Of a stretch of 64,000 nucleotides of DNA, positions 39,848-50,991 are shown in pieces. Below the pieces are notes generated by a model. That model saw only the letters and a list, made by a program, of their open reading frames with translations, had not been told where the DNA came from and ran no database searches. Numbering within the stretch: position 1 is the stretch's first letter; each line of letters opens with the position of its first letter. The stretch is taken from NCBI GenBank assembly GCA_017471085.1, contig JAFUWW010000007.1:53513-117512 (forward strand). Reading direction: 5' to 3'. The translations under genes were made by a program, and so were the position numbers. This stretch comes from Bacteroidales bacterium. Lineage in GTDB: Bacteria > Bacteroidota > Bacteroidia > Bacteroidales > UBA932.

Positions 39848-42103
39848 ATGTTTAAAAAATTGATTTTCATGGCAGGTGCGGCTCTTGTGCTGGCCTCCTG
39901 CTCCGGTCCCAAGTCTGCCCAGGACCGGCTTACCGTCAATGACAAGAAGATTGACGCCATCATCGCCCAGATGACCCTGGAAGAGAAAGTGGAGATGCTC
40001 CACAGCAAAACCAACATGTCCTCCGCAGGCGTAGAGCGCCTGGGCATCGCTGACATGCACTATGCCGACGGCCCCTTCGGCATCCGTGAAGAAGGAGTCC
40101 CCAACGGCTTCCAGAGTGCAGGATGGAAACTGGACTCCGCCACCTATTTCCCTACCGGAAGCGCCCTTGCAGCCACCTGGAGTGAGGAACTCGCCTACAA
40201 GTATGGCTCCGGCATGGGTAAGGAAGCCCGCCTCCGCGGCAAGGACGTGATCCTTGGACCGGCCGTGAACATCCAGCGTCTGCCTGTCGGCGGCCGTACC
40301 TATGAGTACCTGAGCGAAGACCCCATCCTGAGCGCGGCGCTGGCCCTCGGTTACACCGAAGGTGTCCAGGACCAGGGCACGGCCGTGTGCATCAAGCACT
40401 TCGCCGTGAACAACCAGGAGACCAACCGCGGCAGCGTAGACGCCCAGGTCGATGAGCGCACCCTCCGCGAGATCTATCTCAAGCCGTTCGAGCGTGCCAT
40501 TGTTGAAGGCGGCGCCATGAGCGTGATGCCTGCCTACAATAAGGTGAACGGCGACTACTGCTCCGAAAACGAGCATCTGCTGAACGAGATCCTCCGCGGT
40601 GAGTGGGGCTTCAAGGGCTTCACCGTGAGCGACTGGGGCGGTACCCACAGCACCATGGGCGCCATGCTGCACGGCCTCAACGTGCAGATGACCGGCAGCA
40701 ATTACCTCGGCCAGCCCGTGATTGATTCCGTCAAGACCGGCGCCCTCACCGAGGCCCAGGTCGATGAGAAAGTCCGCCAGATCCTCCGTGTCCGCTATGC
40801 CATCGAGGCCATTCCGGACGATGTGGCCAACACCAAGATGACTTCCCAGCCCGAATGCCAGGACATCGCCCTGCAGGTGGCCGAGAAATCTATCGTCCTG
40901 CTCAAGAACGAAGGTGTCCTTCCGCTCAACCAGGCTGTGAAGAAGATTGCCGTCATCGGCCAGAATGCCGTACTCAAGACCCAGAGCGGCGGTATGGGCG
41001 CCGGTGTCAAGGCTCTCTACGAGGTGACGCCGCTGGAAGGCATCCGCAAGCGTGCCGGCAGTGACGTGGAAGTTACCTACGCTCCCGGTTACAAGAATTT
41101 CCCGGGCCGTCGCTGGGGACCTGCCGCAGCCACGCCCAACCCGCTGGAGGCTTCCGCCATCAATGAACCGGCCGATCCCGCCCTTGTGGCAGAGGCTGTC
41201 GCCCTGGCCCGTGAGGCCGATGTGGTCATCTTCTTCGGCGGTACGAACAAGAGCATCGAGACGGAAGGCAGCGACCGTGCCAACATCGACCTGCCCACCG
41301 GTCAGAATGAGGTTGTGAAGGCTCTCTACGAAGCCAACCCCAACCTGGTGACCGTGCTTATCTCCGGCGGTCCCACCGATCTGCGTCAGCTGGAACCGGT
41401 ATCTCCGGCCATCGTCCAGGGCTGGTGGAACGGTACCGAAGGCGGCACTGCGCTGGCCAAGGTCCTGTTCGGCGACATCGCCCCGTCCGGCAAGCTTCCT
41501 TTCACCTTCCCGGCCAAACTGGAAGACTCTCCCGCCTTCGCCATGGGCAACTTCCCTGACAAGACTTCCGGCGGCGACCTGTTCTCCCTGATGTATCGCC
41601 AGGATGTGCTCCAGATGAGCCCGGCCGAGCGCCAGAAATTCCTGGATTCCCTGCCCAAGCCGGTTTCCAAGTACACCGAAGGCTCCCTGGTGGGCTACCG
41701 CTGGTTCGACACCAAGAACGTGAAGCCGATGTATGCTTTCGGTCACGGCCTCTCCTATGTCGATTTCGAATACGGCGCCCTTAACGCCTCCGCAGGCAAG
41801 AAGGCTGTCAAGGTTACCTTCGACCTCACCAACAAGGGCCAGATGGATGCCGACGAGGTGGTCCAGCTCTATGTCCGCCGCGTGGATGCCAAGGTGGAAT
41901 GGCCTTCCAAGGAACTGAAAGCCTTCCAGCGCGTGAGCCTCAAGGCCGGTGAGACCAAGACGGTCTCCCTTGAGATCCCCATGGACGACCTCCGCTACTG
42001 GAACGTGGACACCAATGCCTGGGATCTGGAGCACGGCAAGCTGGAACTTCTGTTGGGTGCCGCTTCCGACGACATCCGCCAGAAAGCCGGTGTTACCATC
42101 TGA
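39848..42103 (+). CDS. GH3 beta-glucosidase/beta-xylosidase lipoprotein
   Basis: 751-residue family 3 glycoside hydrolase. The signal sequence ends in a lipobox LASC (Cys18), so it is a periplasmic- or surface-anchored lipoprotein. The (alpha/beta)8 domain contains NIQRLPVGGRTYEYLSEDP, KHFAVNNQE and the nucleophile aspartate in GFTVSDWGG (about D262). The second domain holds FFGGTNKSIETEGSDR, where the acid/base is expected, and a fibronectin-III-like domain ends the protein (about 640-751). It removes terminal beta-linked glucose or xylose from oligosaccharides, depending on the enzyme. Followed 10 nt later by a lipoprotein hydrolase. Confidence 0.92.
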   Translation: MFKKLIFMAGAALVLASCSGPKSAQDRLTVNDKKIDAIIAQMTLEEKVEMLHSKTNMSSAGVERLGIADMHYADGPFGIREEGVPNGFQSAGWKLDSATYFPTGSALAATWSEELAYKYGSGMGKEARLRGKDVILGPAVNIQRLPVGGRTYEYLSEDPILSAALALGYTEGVQDQGTAVCIKHFAVNNQETNRGSVDAQVDERTLREIYLKPFERAIVEGGAMSVMPAYNKVNGDYCSENEHLLNEILRGEWGFKGFTVSDWGGTHSTMGAMLHGLNVQMTGSNYLGQPVIDSVKTGALTEAQVDEKVRQILRVRYAIEAIPDDVANTKMTSQPECQDIALQVAEKSIVLLKNEGVLPLNQAVKKIAVIGQNAVLKTQSGGMGAGVKALYEVTPLEGIRKRAGSDVEVTYAPGYKNFPGRRWGPAAATPNPLEASAINEPADPALVAEAVALAREADVVIFFGGTNKSIETEGSDRANIDLPTGQNEVVKALYEANPNLVTVLISGGPTDLRQLEPVSPAIVQGWWNGTEGGTALAKVLFGDIAPSGKLPFTFPAKLEDSPAFAMGNFPDKTSGGDLFSLMYRQDVLQMSPAERQKFLDSLPKPVSKYTEGSLVGYRWFDTKNVKPMYAFGHGLSYVDFEYGALNASAGKKAVKVTFDLTNKGQMDADEVVQLYVRRVDAKVEWPSKELKAFQRVSLKAGETKTVSLEIPMDDLRYWNVDTNAWDLEHGKLELLLGAASDDIRQKAGVTI

Positions 42104-42113
42104 TTCATCGGGT

Positions 42114-43397
42114 ATGAAACAATTGTTCAACTATGTCGCGTTGGCCTGTATCCTTGTGATGCAGGCCTGCGCTTCTTCCGGCCCTGCCCAGGTAGCGGAG
42201 GTGACTGCGCTGCTGTCCGTCGGTGATTCCGGCATGCTTGTCGACGGCTTTGAGATCACCGTAACCAACCCTTCTTCTCTGCGGGGCCTGAAGGCTGCCG
42301 ATTTCGACCTGATGAACAATGCCCCCCAGGGGTTCGTCGATCCCTCTACCGGACAGGATCCCGCCGGTTACACCGACGATGGAATCTCCATAGTCCGGAA
42401 GAAGAACGTGCTCACCATCTCCTGCAAGCCTTTTTCATGGGACGGTAAGATGGGTGAAGGTTTCCGCCGCATTCCGTGGGAACTCCGCTGTGTTGCGGAT
42501 ACCTGCCTGAATGTTACCCCGGACAAGGTGACCGGGCGCAAGACCGCGGTGCTGGACGACTGTATCACAGGCAGTTTCACCTATGCCGGCCTCACCCGGG
42601 AATACATGCTCCATCTTCCCAAGGACAAGGACGGAAAGGTGATACCGAACGTACCGCTGCTGGTATGGCAGATCGGCGGGGGAGAGTACGACAAGGACCT
42701 GATGACGGTGGCTACGGCCAACCGCTGCCTGGTCTCCCTTCCTGAGGAAGGAGTGCCCTGCGCCACCCTGGTGTTTGCCATCGCCAATCCCAATTATTAC
42801 TACAGCGCCTCCCTGTATCCCGACAGAATTGAGCTGATTGACCGGAACAATGCGCTTCAGATGGCTTTTATCGACCAGCTGATCGCGGAAAGGAAGGTGG
42901 ACGGTTCCCGGCTTTTCTGCGCCGGCGCCTCCAGCGGCGGCGGCTGCACCATCCGTTTCATGATGCAGTTCCCGGACCGGTTCAAGGCGGCCATCCCTTG
43001 TTGTTCCATGGATCCCGTGGTGCCGATCCATCAGGTGGAGGAAAAGTATGAAGGACAGTATGCCGATGACATCGAAAAGGCCTGGAAGAGCCCCGTGGTC
43101 TATAAATGGAACGGCTCGGACATGGTTTTGTCGGAGATGGACGTCGATTCTTTCGTGAAACTGCCGATGTTCTTTGTGCACGCCCAGTCCGACAGGACCT
43201 GCAAGGTGGCCAGTTCTTACGCTTACATGGAGGCCCGCAGCCGCCTGGGTGCGAAGGACGACCTTCTCCGCATCTATTCCGATGAAGAAATGCTCTCTTA
43301 CGGCCTCCCCGTATGGATTGCCCACTTCTCCTGGGTCCCTCTGCTGGACGATTATTCGGAGGGTTCTCCCATGGACTGGATGGTGAAAATGATGTAG
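42114..43397 (+). CDS. Lipoprotein alpha/beta-hydrolase (PHB-depolymerase/esterase-like)
   Basis: 427-residue protein; I use ATG 42114 (MKQLFNYVALACILVMQACA), which gives a signal peptide with lipobox MQAC (Cys19). An N-terminal beta-rich domain (about 30-160) precedes an alpha/beta hydrolase with the nucleophile in GASSGGGC (GxSxG) and an expected histidine near WIAHFSW. Related to polyhydroxybutyrate-depolymerase/feruloyl-esterase-like enzymes in polysaccharide loci. It is co-transcribed with the GH3 gene and followed by a terminator. The substrate is probably an acylated glycan fragment, by context only. Confidence 0.77.
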   Translation: MKQLFNYVALACILVMQACASSGPAQVAEVTALLSVGDSGMLVDGFEITVTNPSSLRGLKAADFDLMNNAPQGFVDPSTGQDPAGYTDDGISIVRKKNVLTISCKPFSWDGKMGEGFRRIPWELRCVADTCLNVTPDKVTGRKTAVLDDCITGSFTYAGLTREYMLHLPKDKDGKVIPNVPLLVWQIGGGEYDKDLMTVATANRCLVSLPEEGVPCATLVFAIANPNYYYSASLYPDRIELIDRNNALQMAFIDQLIAERKVDGSRLFCAGASSGGGCTIRFMMQFPDRFKAAIPCCSMDPVVPIHQVEEKYEGQYADDIEKAWKSPVVYKWNGSDMVLSEMDVDSFVKLPMFFVHAQSDRTCKVASSYAYMEARSRLGAKDDLLRIYSDEEMLSYGLPVWIAHFSWVPLLDDYSEGSPMDWMVKMM

Positions 43398-43422
43398 GTT
43401 TTCCCGGAATAATCAAAAGGAA

Positions 43423-43453
43423 GGCCCGCAGTCCTCATCAGAGACCGCGGGCC
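43423..43453. terminator. Bidirectional terminator between convergent PUL genes
   Basis: GGCCCGC pairs with GCGGGCC, and GTC with GAC after one mismatch, around a CTCATCAGA loop. ATTTTCGTCTTT follows on the plus strand and TTCCTTTTGATT on the minus strand. Confidence 0.65.
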
Positions 43454-43478
43454 ATTTTCGTCTTTGTCCGGGAGTGTA

Positions 43479-44711
<1,233 letters not shown>

Positions 44712-44725
44712 TCAAGTATGTTCTA

Positions 44726-45592
44726 CTAGTCCCAGACGGCTTCGGTGATGGTCTTGAAGTCGGAGGAAATCTTGTAGGTCTTGGAGAAGTTGTAGTAGCT
44801 GTTTCCGTTGAACCCGTTGCCGCCGGCCTGGGCGGCGATGCGCACGTAGCGGTCCTGGGTGTACTTGAACAGTTCCTTGTTCGCATCGGACTGGGTGTCG
44901 ATTTCCAGGGTGATGGTCTGGCCGGGCTGGGCGGCGGGAACCACCATGTCACCCCAGGCGAAACCGGACTTCTTGGCACCCGGATCGTCCTTGGCCAGGT
45001 TGAAGTAGTTGCACCCTACGAACAGCTGCGTATTGGCGCACAGGGCTACGTTGATGATGGAGTTGGCGCGGTTGGCGTCGCCCAGTTCAACGGCGAAGGT
45101 GGCCACGATCTTCTTGGTAGCTTCGTTGTAGGAGATCTGCGGGTTCACGATGCGGCAGAACGGCACCACGGTGAAATCCACTGTATTGGCGCCCTGCTTG
45201 AGGGTGAAGTCCGGACGCTCGGGTTCGTAGCAGGGAAGATTCTTCATGGAAACCACGTAGTCGGCGGCGAAAACCAGATTGTTGGTGTATTTGCCGTCGA
45301 AGCGGATCAGCCAGTTCTGGTCTTCTTCGGCCGGAGTGCCGTCATTTTTCTTCCAGCCCTGCTCCACCACGACCATCGTGCCGATGGTGGTGGTCTTCAT
45401 GGACCAGGTGCTCCAGTCCCAGACGGAGGAGACGGAAGACTCGATGCCCATCTGTTCGCCGGTCTTGGCATCCAGGATGCGGCCGGTGACCTGGGCGTTG
45501 GGGCCGTCAAAATTGTCCAGCTTGAACATGTCGCAGGAGGCGACGGCTGCTGCGGACAGAAGGACAGCTATAATCTGAGTAAACTTTTTCAT
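44726..45592 (-). CDS. DUF3823 lipoprotein (SusD-associated)
   Basis: 288-residue lipoprotein with lipobox VASC (Cys20). The segment DNFDGPNAQVTGRILDAKTGE opens a carboxypeptidase-regulatory-like beta-sandwich, and a second Ig-like domain contains FCRIVNPQISYNEATKKIVA. This is the DUF3823 layout regularly encoded after SusD. Probably a surface glycan-binding protein of the uptake complex. It starts 9 nt after the SusD stop and ends at a strong terminator. Confidence 0.85.
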   Translation of the reverse strand: MKKFTQIIAVLLSAAAVASCDMFKLDNFDGPNAQVTGRILDAKTGEQMGIESSVSSVWDWSTWSMKTTTIGTMVVVEQGWKKNDGTPAEEDQNWLIRFDGKYTNNLVFAADYVVSMKNLPCYEPERPDFTLKQGANTVDFTVVPFCRIVNPQISYNEATKKIVATFAVELGDANRANSIINVALCANTQLFVGCNYFNLAKDDPGAKKSGFAWGDMVVPAAQPGQTITLEIDTQSDANKELFKYTQDRYVRIAAQAGGNGFNGNSYYNFSKTYKISSDFKTITEAVWD

Positions 45593-45601
45593 GTTCGATA
45601 A

Positions 45602-47527
45602 TTATTTGTTGTTGGGCTCGATACGGTTCTTCACGTAGTTCGGAATCTGGGCATAGTAGTCTTCGGCCAGGAACCGGAAGGTGCCGTTGTAGTGCATTCT
45701 GGCGGTGGCGCTGTAGGGGAGGGAGCGGAGGAAGATCCACTGGGCCTCGCTGCCGGACAGGTCTACCATCGGGATCAGCGTGAGCTTCTTGCCGATCGTT
45801 CCTTCTTCGAAGGTGGTGTTGTTGGGATCGTAGAAGGCACGGCGGCGGTACAGTACGTCGGACCATTTGTTCTCAAAGGCGAACTCCACTTTCCACTCGT
45901 GGATGACATTCTCGACGGTGAGGTCGATATCGTCCTTGAAACCGGCGCGGTGGCGCACACCGTTGAGGCACTGCTTGGCCAGTGCGGCATTGCCGTTTCC
46001 GCTTTCAGCAACTGCCTCTGCGTAGGTCAGGAGCACCTCGGAGTAACGGTAGTTGTACCAGGGGGTCTGCGGGTTGGGGTTGTTGCTGCCTTCGTCCAGG
46101 CCCTTGCGGATCTGGAAGCAGTAGAAGGAACGGTTGGAGTCGTTCACGTCCTTGTCCAGCTTGTAGAAGAAGGAGTTCTGGTCGCCTGCACCGCCGTAAG
46201 GGTAGTAGATGGTGCCGTTTTTCTCCACGCCGTTGTTGTTGCCGGGATAGATGTCCACGCTGCCGTCAGGCTTCACCATGCCGCCTTCGTTGTTGATGAC
46301 GGTGCCGCGGAAGGTGGTGCCGGGATAGCATACCCATGCCTGGAAACGGGCGTCCTTCAGTTTGAAGGGCTCGCTTACGGAAGCATAGTGCTTGTAACCG
46401 GAGACCATGTCGGCGGTGAACTGGGCCTGAGGGTCGGTGAAGTATGCGCTCTCGTCGCCGCTCATCAGCGTCTGGATGATGCCGCTCTTGCGGGCGCGGG
46501 CGTCGGCGTCGGAATAGTTGTCGTATTCATCGGCCAGGTTCAGGGACACGGAGTAGGTGCCCTGGAGATAACCGGTGACCACCTGGTTGGGGCCCCAGCC
46601 CTGGTTTCCATTGCCGTTGCTGGTGCTGCCGGTCTTGTAGGAGCGGCCGAACACACCTTCCTTGGTATTGTAGTTCTGGAACAGGTCGATGAAATTGTTG
46701 ACGGCGGCGTCGATGTTGGAAGGGTTCTGGCCCACCAGCTCGTACTTGCCGGACTTGATCACCTCTTCGGCGGCAGCGATGGCCTGCTGATAGTAGGCGG
46801 GAGCATAGGAAGCCTCCATATAGGTGAGCTTCTTCTGGACGGCGTTATAGCTGCTGTTGATGGGAGCGCGGTTCCAGTACTTGCTTTCGGATGCGGCCCA
46901 GAGGGCGACACGGGCTTTCATGGCCAGGGCGGTGTACTTGTTGGCACGCATGGCCTGGGTCTGGTCGGCGGGCATCAGGTCGGCTGCCTGCTGGAACTGG
47001 TCGATGACCCAATCCCAGGATTCCTTCTCGGTGGAACGGGGGATGTAGAGGGCGTCGCTGTCCAGGGGCTCGTTGTCCAGGGCGTGATCCAGGATGGGGA
47101 TACCGCCATAGCGGCGGACGCTGGCGAAATAGTAGCAGGCGCGGAGGAACAGGCCTTCGCCCAGATAGGCGTTGGCGGTGGCGTCGTCCAGACGTCCGGC
47201 TTCGTGGGCATCCTTGACGGCGTTCATGAAATTGTTCACGTTACGCACGTTACCATAGTTCCAGAAGCTGCCGGTGGAGCTGCCGTAACTTGGCGTGGAA
47301 CGGCTGGCATTGGCGAACATCTGGCTTTGGTCGCCGGAGGACATGCTCATGTCCGGGAGGGCGGAATAAAGGTTGGCCAGCAGGCCCAGCAGACCGGAAT
47401 CGGAGGCGAGCAGGTCGTCTGCAGCCACCTTGGACAGGTCGCCTTCCATATCGTCGAAGAACTTGTCGCAGGAGACGAGTCCGAAGGAAAGGCCGGCAAG
47501 CAGGATATATCTGAATATCTTTTTCAT
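45602..47527 (-). CDS. RagB/SusD-family nutrient uptake lipoprotein
   Basis: 641-residue outer-surface lipoprotein with lipobox LVSC (Cys20). Tetratricopeptide-like helices typical of SusD are present; the early KFFDDMEGDLSKV, the NFMNAVKDAHEAGRLDDATA helix and the C-terminal PWYNYRYSEVLLTYAEA are conserved SusD features. It forms the lid on the SusC channel and binds glycan. It starts 12 nt after the SusC stop. Confidence 0.94.
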   Translation of the reverse strand: MKKIFRYILLAGLSFGLVSCDKFFDDMEGDLSKVAADDLLASDSGLLGLLANLYSALPDMSMSSGDQSQMFANASRSTPSYGSSTGSFWNYGNVRNVNNFMNAVKDAHEAGRLDDATANAYLGEGLFLRACYYFASVRRYGGIPILDHALDNEPLDSDALYIPRSTEKESWDWVIDQFQQAADLMPADQTQAMRANKYTALAMKARVALWAASESKYWNRAPINSSYNAVQKKLTYMEASYAPAYYQQAIAAAEEVIKSGKYELVGQNPSNIDAAVNNFIDLFQNYNTKEGVFGRSYKTGSTSNGNGNQGWGPNQVVTGYLQGTYSVSLNLADEYDNYSDADARARKSGIIQTLMSGDESAYFTDPQAQFTADMVSGYKHYASVSEPFKLKDARFQAWVCYPGTTFRGTVINNEGGMVKPDGSVDIYPGNNNGVEKNGTIYYPYGGAGDQNSFFYKLDKDVNDSNRSFYCFQIRKGLDEGSNNPNPQTPWYNYRYSEVLLTYAEAVAESGNGNAALAKQCLNGVRHRAGFKDDIDLTVENVIHEWKVEFAFENKWSDVLYRRRAFYDPNNTTFEEGTIGKKLTLIPMVDLSGSEAQWIFLRSLPYSATARMHYNGTFRFLAEDYYAQIPNYVKNRIEPNNK

Positions 47528-47539
47528 TGCAGAGCTGGA

Positions 47540-50500
47540 TTAGAAGTTGAGGTTGAAACCGAAGTTGTAGGTCCTGTTGATGGGGAAGTCACCGCCCTGT
47601 CGACCGGAGTCGGAGGCCTCGGGATCCACATACTTGAGGTACTTGCTGCAGAAGGTAAGGAGGTTGCCGCCGTTGAAGAACACGCGGGCGCTCTTGATAC
47701 CGACCTTCTTCAGGAACTTGGGAGATACGCGGTAGCCCAGTTCGATGGTCTTCAGACGCACATAGGTGGCATTCACGTAGTTGTAAGGCTGGTTGTTGGT
47801 ATAGGTGGCGTTGTGCGAGGAACCGGACTGGTTCACACGGACCATGGCAGGCCAGAAACCTTCGGTCCAGCGGGTGTTGGGATCCCAGGGATCGTCGCCG
47901 TAGTTGGTCACGTGGTAGGAATCCGTGTACTGGGAAGGCATATAATAGAGGTAGCCGGCACCGGCGAAACCGCTCAGGGAAACGCTCTTGCTCTTAAGGG
48001 CGGCTCCGCTGAAGATGAGGGCGAAGTCGAAGTCCTTGTAGCTGCCGCTCATGGTGAGACCGAACTGAAGCGGCGGCATGCTGCTGCCCCAGGTGTAATA
48101 GACGTCGTTGCCGTCGATGTAACCGTCACCGTTGCGGTCCACGAGCTTGTACATGCCCGGGACGATGGAGCGGTTGCCTTCACCGCTGCCGTTGGTGTCG
48201 TAGAGGACGTTGCTGGCGGCAGCATCGGCCAGGGAGGTGAAGCGCTCGCCGGTCCAGTGGTAGGTGGAACCGCTCATGTAGCCGTTCCAGCGGTTCAGGT
48301 TGCAGTTCTTCCAGTAATCCATGGAAGACTTGTACTCACGTGTGTTCTCGGACTCGATGTAAGTGTTGCGGGAACGGGTGAAGGACACCTGGCCCTGGAT
48401 GCGGTAGGAGAAGTTGCCGATACTGTTGCGGTGGTACATGGAGAGTTCCAGACCCTGGTTCTCGCTGCGGTTCAGGTTCTCCTGAGGGATGGAAACGGCG
48501 TAGAAGTCCGGGACGGTGACGCTGCGGGTGGCGGCGGTGCCGATCATCTCGCGCTTGAACCAGTCGAAGCTACCGCCGAACTTGCCCTGCCACAGTTCCC
48601 AGTCGACACCGAAGTCCATCATGCGGACGGTAGCCCAGGTGAGGATGGTGTTGGCCACGGAGTTGTTGGCGAAACCGGTGCTGGCGGCGCCGTCATTGAA
48701 CACCCAGGAACCGCTCTTTCCGTAACCGTTGATATAGGCGTAAGGGGAACCCTGAACGGAACCGGTGCGGCCGTCGGACCAGCGGAGCTTGAGGTTGTTC
48801 ACCATCGGGAACAGATTCTTGAAGAACTTCTCTTCGGAAACACGCCAGCCGAGGGAGTAGGAAGGGAACAGGCCCCAGCGCTTTCCTTTCTGGAACTGGT
48901 AGTTGCCGTCGTAACGGGCCATGAGTTCCACGATGTATTTGCCGGCGTAGTTGTAGTTGAGACGGCCGATGTAACCGGCGGTGCGGATGTTGCTGCGGCT
49001 GCCTTCATTCTGGGCGGTGTTGCTGTCGCCCTGGTCGAGGATGTCGTGGGTATAGACGAATTCGTCCAGAGAGGGACCGTATTTGCGGGAAGCCTGGAGC
49101 TTGCTGGTCTTGATGTCGGTGAGTTCGGCACCCAGCATGGCGGAAACGTTGTGCTTGCCGAAGCTGCGGTCGTACATGGCCTGGAAGCGGCCGTACAGAC
49201 GGGCGTTGTCATTGACCAGTTCCACATATTCGGTCTCGTTGCGGACCTGCATGGATTTGTCGGTGACGTCGGTTTCGTAGTCGTACAGCTGGAAGTTCTT
49301 CACCAGCGTGCGCTGCTTGTTGGAGGAGAAGTCGTAGGCACCGTTCAGGGAGAACTTGAGTCCCTTCAGGAAGGGAGCCTCATAGGTGAAGTCCACGGTG
49401 TTGTTGAAGTTCTTGCTGTCGGAGTTGGTGTAACCGGAAGCATCGGAATCCAGCAGGGCGGTAGGGTTCATGTTCTCGTTCACGCGGGAATAATGGAGCG
49501 GGTTGTCCTTAGGATGCACGCCCACCCACGGTTCGGAAGCGAGGATATAGTAGAAGATGTTCCATTCCTGGTCGTAGGAACCCATACCACGGTTGTTGCT
49601 CTGGCGGATGGCGGAGGTGTAGCGCATGGTCAGGTCCTTGGTCAGCTTCACGGAGATGTTGGCGTTGAAGTTGTAGCGCTTGTAACCGAAGGTGTCACCC
49701 TTGAGGATGGAGCTGTCGTCGGCATAACCTACGCCGAAGTAGTAGTTCACGGTCTCGGTGCCGCCGCTGAGGGAGGCGTTGTACTGCTGGTTGACGGCGA
49801 ATTTCTTGTAGCTCTCGTTGTACCAGTCAGTGTAGACGTAGTTGGGGTCGCCGGCCTCGTAAGCGCGGATCATTTCGTCGGAGAAGCGGTGTCCCATCTT
49901 GGCCACGTCTGCCATCTGGTTGTCCCATCTCATGAACGAAGTCCAGTTTTCCACCTGGCGGGGAATGTTGGGCTGGGCGAGGTTGAGGGAGGCGGTGAAG
50001 CTGATGGACGGCTTCTTGACCTGGCCCTTCTTGGTGGTGATGAGGATGACGCCGTTCTCGGCACCGAGGCCGTAGATGGTGGCGGAGGCATCCTTCAGCA
50101 CGGAGATGCTCTCGATGTCGTCCGGGTTCAGTTCCTGGAGCACGGAGATATCGTTGTAAGACTCCAGCTGGCGGGCGTTGTTGCTCCAGCTGCGGGTGTT
50201 CTTGCGCTGGCGGGTCACGCTGCGCACGACACCGTCCACCACGATCATCGGGTTGCCGTAACCGCGGATGGAGAGGTCGGAGTTGAACTGACCGGGCTTT
50301 CCGCTGTTCTGCATGACCTGCAGGCCGGGAATCTTGCCCTGGAGGGCGTCAACGCCGTTGGATGTCTTGGTGGCGGCGATGTCCTCGGAGCGGATCTGGG
50401 AGATGGAACCCGTGAGGGACTCCCTCTTCTGGACGCCGTAACCGACGACCACCGTCTCGTTGAGCAGTTCGGTGTCTTCCACCAGGACGATGTTCATCTT

Positions 50501-50779
50501 TTCCGTAGCCTTTACCTTGCGGGTCTCAAAGCCGATGGAGGAAATCTCGAGGGTGGCTCCCTCGGGGACGACAAGGGTGAAGTTGCCGTCTACGTCGGTG
50601 GCGGTGCCCACAGTCGTTGTTCCCGACTGCATGACGGACGCTCCGATAATCGGCTCCTTCTGCGCATCCGTGACCGTACCGGTCACCGTGATGGTGTTCT
50701 GTGCGAACAGCATCGGTATGCCCAGGGCGAGCCCGCAGGCAACTGCTGCCAATCGCTTGATCAGATTGCTTTTTCTCAT
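47540..50779 (-). CDS. SusC/RagA-family TonB-dependent receptor
   Basis: 1079-residue outer-membrane transporter. A signal peptide is followed by a carboxypeptidase-D-regulatory-like N-terminal extension (TVTGTVTDAQKEPIIGASV, about 31-100), a TonB-box region (ETVVVGYGVQKRESLTGSI), the plug domain (DALQGKIPGLQV, LSIRGYGNPMIVVDG), and a beta barrel ending YNFGFNLNF with a terminal aromatic residue. It imports oligosaccharides with the SusD partner encoded next. It is divergent from the hybrid two-component system across a 212-nt gap. Confidence 0.95.
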   Translation of the reverse strand: MRKSNLIKRLAAVACGLALGIPMLFAQNTITVTGTVTDAQKEPIIGASVMQSGTTTVGTATDVDGNFTLVVPEGATLEISSIGFETRKVKATEKMNIVLVEDTELLNETVVVGYGVQKRESLTGSISQIRSEDIAATKTSNGVDALQGKIPGLQVMQNSGKPGQFNSDLSIRGYGNPMIVVDGVVRSVTRQRKNTRSWSNNARQLESYNDISVLQELNPDDIESISVLKDASATIYGLGAENGVILITTKKGQVKKPSISFTASLNLAQPNIPRQVENWTSFMRWDNQMADVAKMGHRFSDEMIRAYEAGDPNYVYTDWYNESYKKFAVNQQYNASLSGGTETVNYYFGVGYADDSSILKGDTFGYKRYNFNANISVKLTKDLTMRYTSAIRQSNNRGMGSYDQEWNIFYYILASEPWVGVHPKDNPLHYSRVNENMNPTALLDSDASGYTNSDSKNFNNTVDFTYEAPFLKGLKFSLNGAYDFSSNKQRTLVKNFQLYDYETDVTDKSMQVRNETEYVELVNDNARLYGRFQAMYDRSFGKHNVSAMLGAELTDIKTSKLQASRKYGPSLDEFVYTHDILDQGDSNTAQNEGSRSNIRTAGYIGRLNYNYAGKYIVELMARYDGNYQFQKGKRWGLFPSYSLGWRVSEEKFFKNLFPMVNNLKLRWSDGRTGSVQGSPYAYINGYGKSGSWVFNDGAASTGFANNSVANTILTWATVRMMDFGVDWELWQGKFGGSFDWFKREMIGTAATRSVTVPDFYAVSIPQENLNRSENQGLELSMYHRNSIGNFSYRIQGQVSFTRSRNTYIESENTREYKSSMDYWKNCNLNRWNGYMSGSTYHWTGERFTSLADAAASNVLYDTNGSGEGNRSIVPGMYKLVDRNGDGYIDGNDVYYTWGSSMPPLQFGLTMSGSYKDFDFALIFSGAALKSKSVSLSGFAGAGYLYYMPSQYTDSYHVTNYGDDPWDPNTRWTEGFWPAMVRVNQSGSSHNATYTNNQPYNYVNATYVRLKTIELGYRVSPKFLKKVGIKSARVFFNGGNLLTFCSKYLKYVDPEASDSGRQGGDFPINRTYNFGFNLNF

Positions 50780-50847
50780 AATCCGATTGTTGAAGGTTAA
50801 TAATGTTGGTTATTTGTTTGGTTTTTGGGTTTTAGTCTTTCCGGCTG

Positions 50848-50855
50848 CAAAAGTA
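50848..50855 (-). promoter_or_regulatory. -7 promoter box of the SusC operon
   Basis: TACTTTTG on the minus strand matches the consensus; predicted leader about 60 nt. No -33 TTG at normal spacing, which fits a promoter that needs an activator such as the divergent regulator. Confidence 0.5.
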
Positions 50856-50961
50856 CGGAGAATCCTTTCCTTCGGGCGTGCGTAATAAAAAGGATGCTTT
50901 GCCGGATGTTAAACAGTTCTGCAAAATCGTCAGAACACTATGCAGAATGTTTTTTTCGGGC

Positions 50962-50969
50962 TATTTTTG
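50962..50969 (+). promoter_or_regulatory. -7 promoter box of the hybrid two-component system
   Basis: TATTTTTG matches the consensus and lies 22 nt before the start codon. A -33 TTG was not found. Confidence 0.5.
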
Positions 50970-50991
50970 TACTTGAAAACCAACGACTCCT

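Noticed and set aside
41949..42113. 55-residue extension of the lipoprotein hydrolase into the GH3 gene
   Set aside because: It overlaps the GH3 C-terminus and would hide the signal peptide and lipobox that begin at ATG 42114.
45692..50800. 1702-codon open frame opposite SusC and SusD
   Set aside because: It mirrors two well-supported genes on the other strand, has Val/Gly/His-rich low-complexity content and no family motif. High GC at third positions removes antisense stops.
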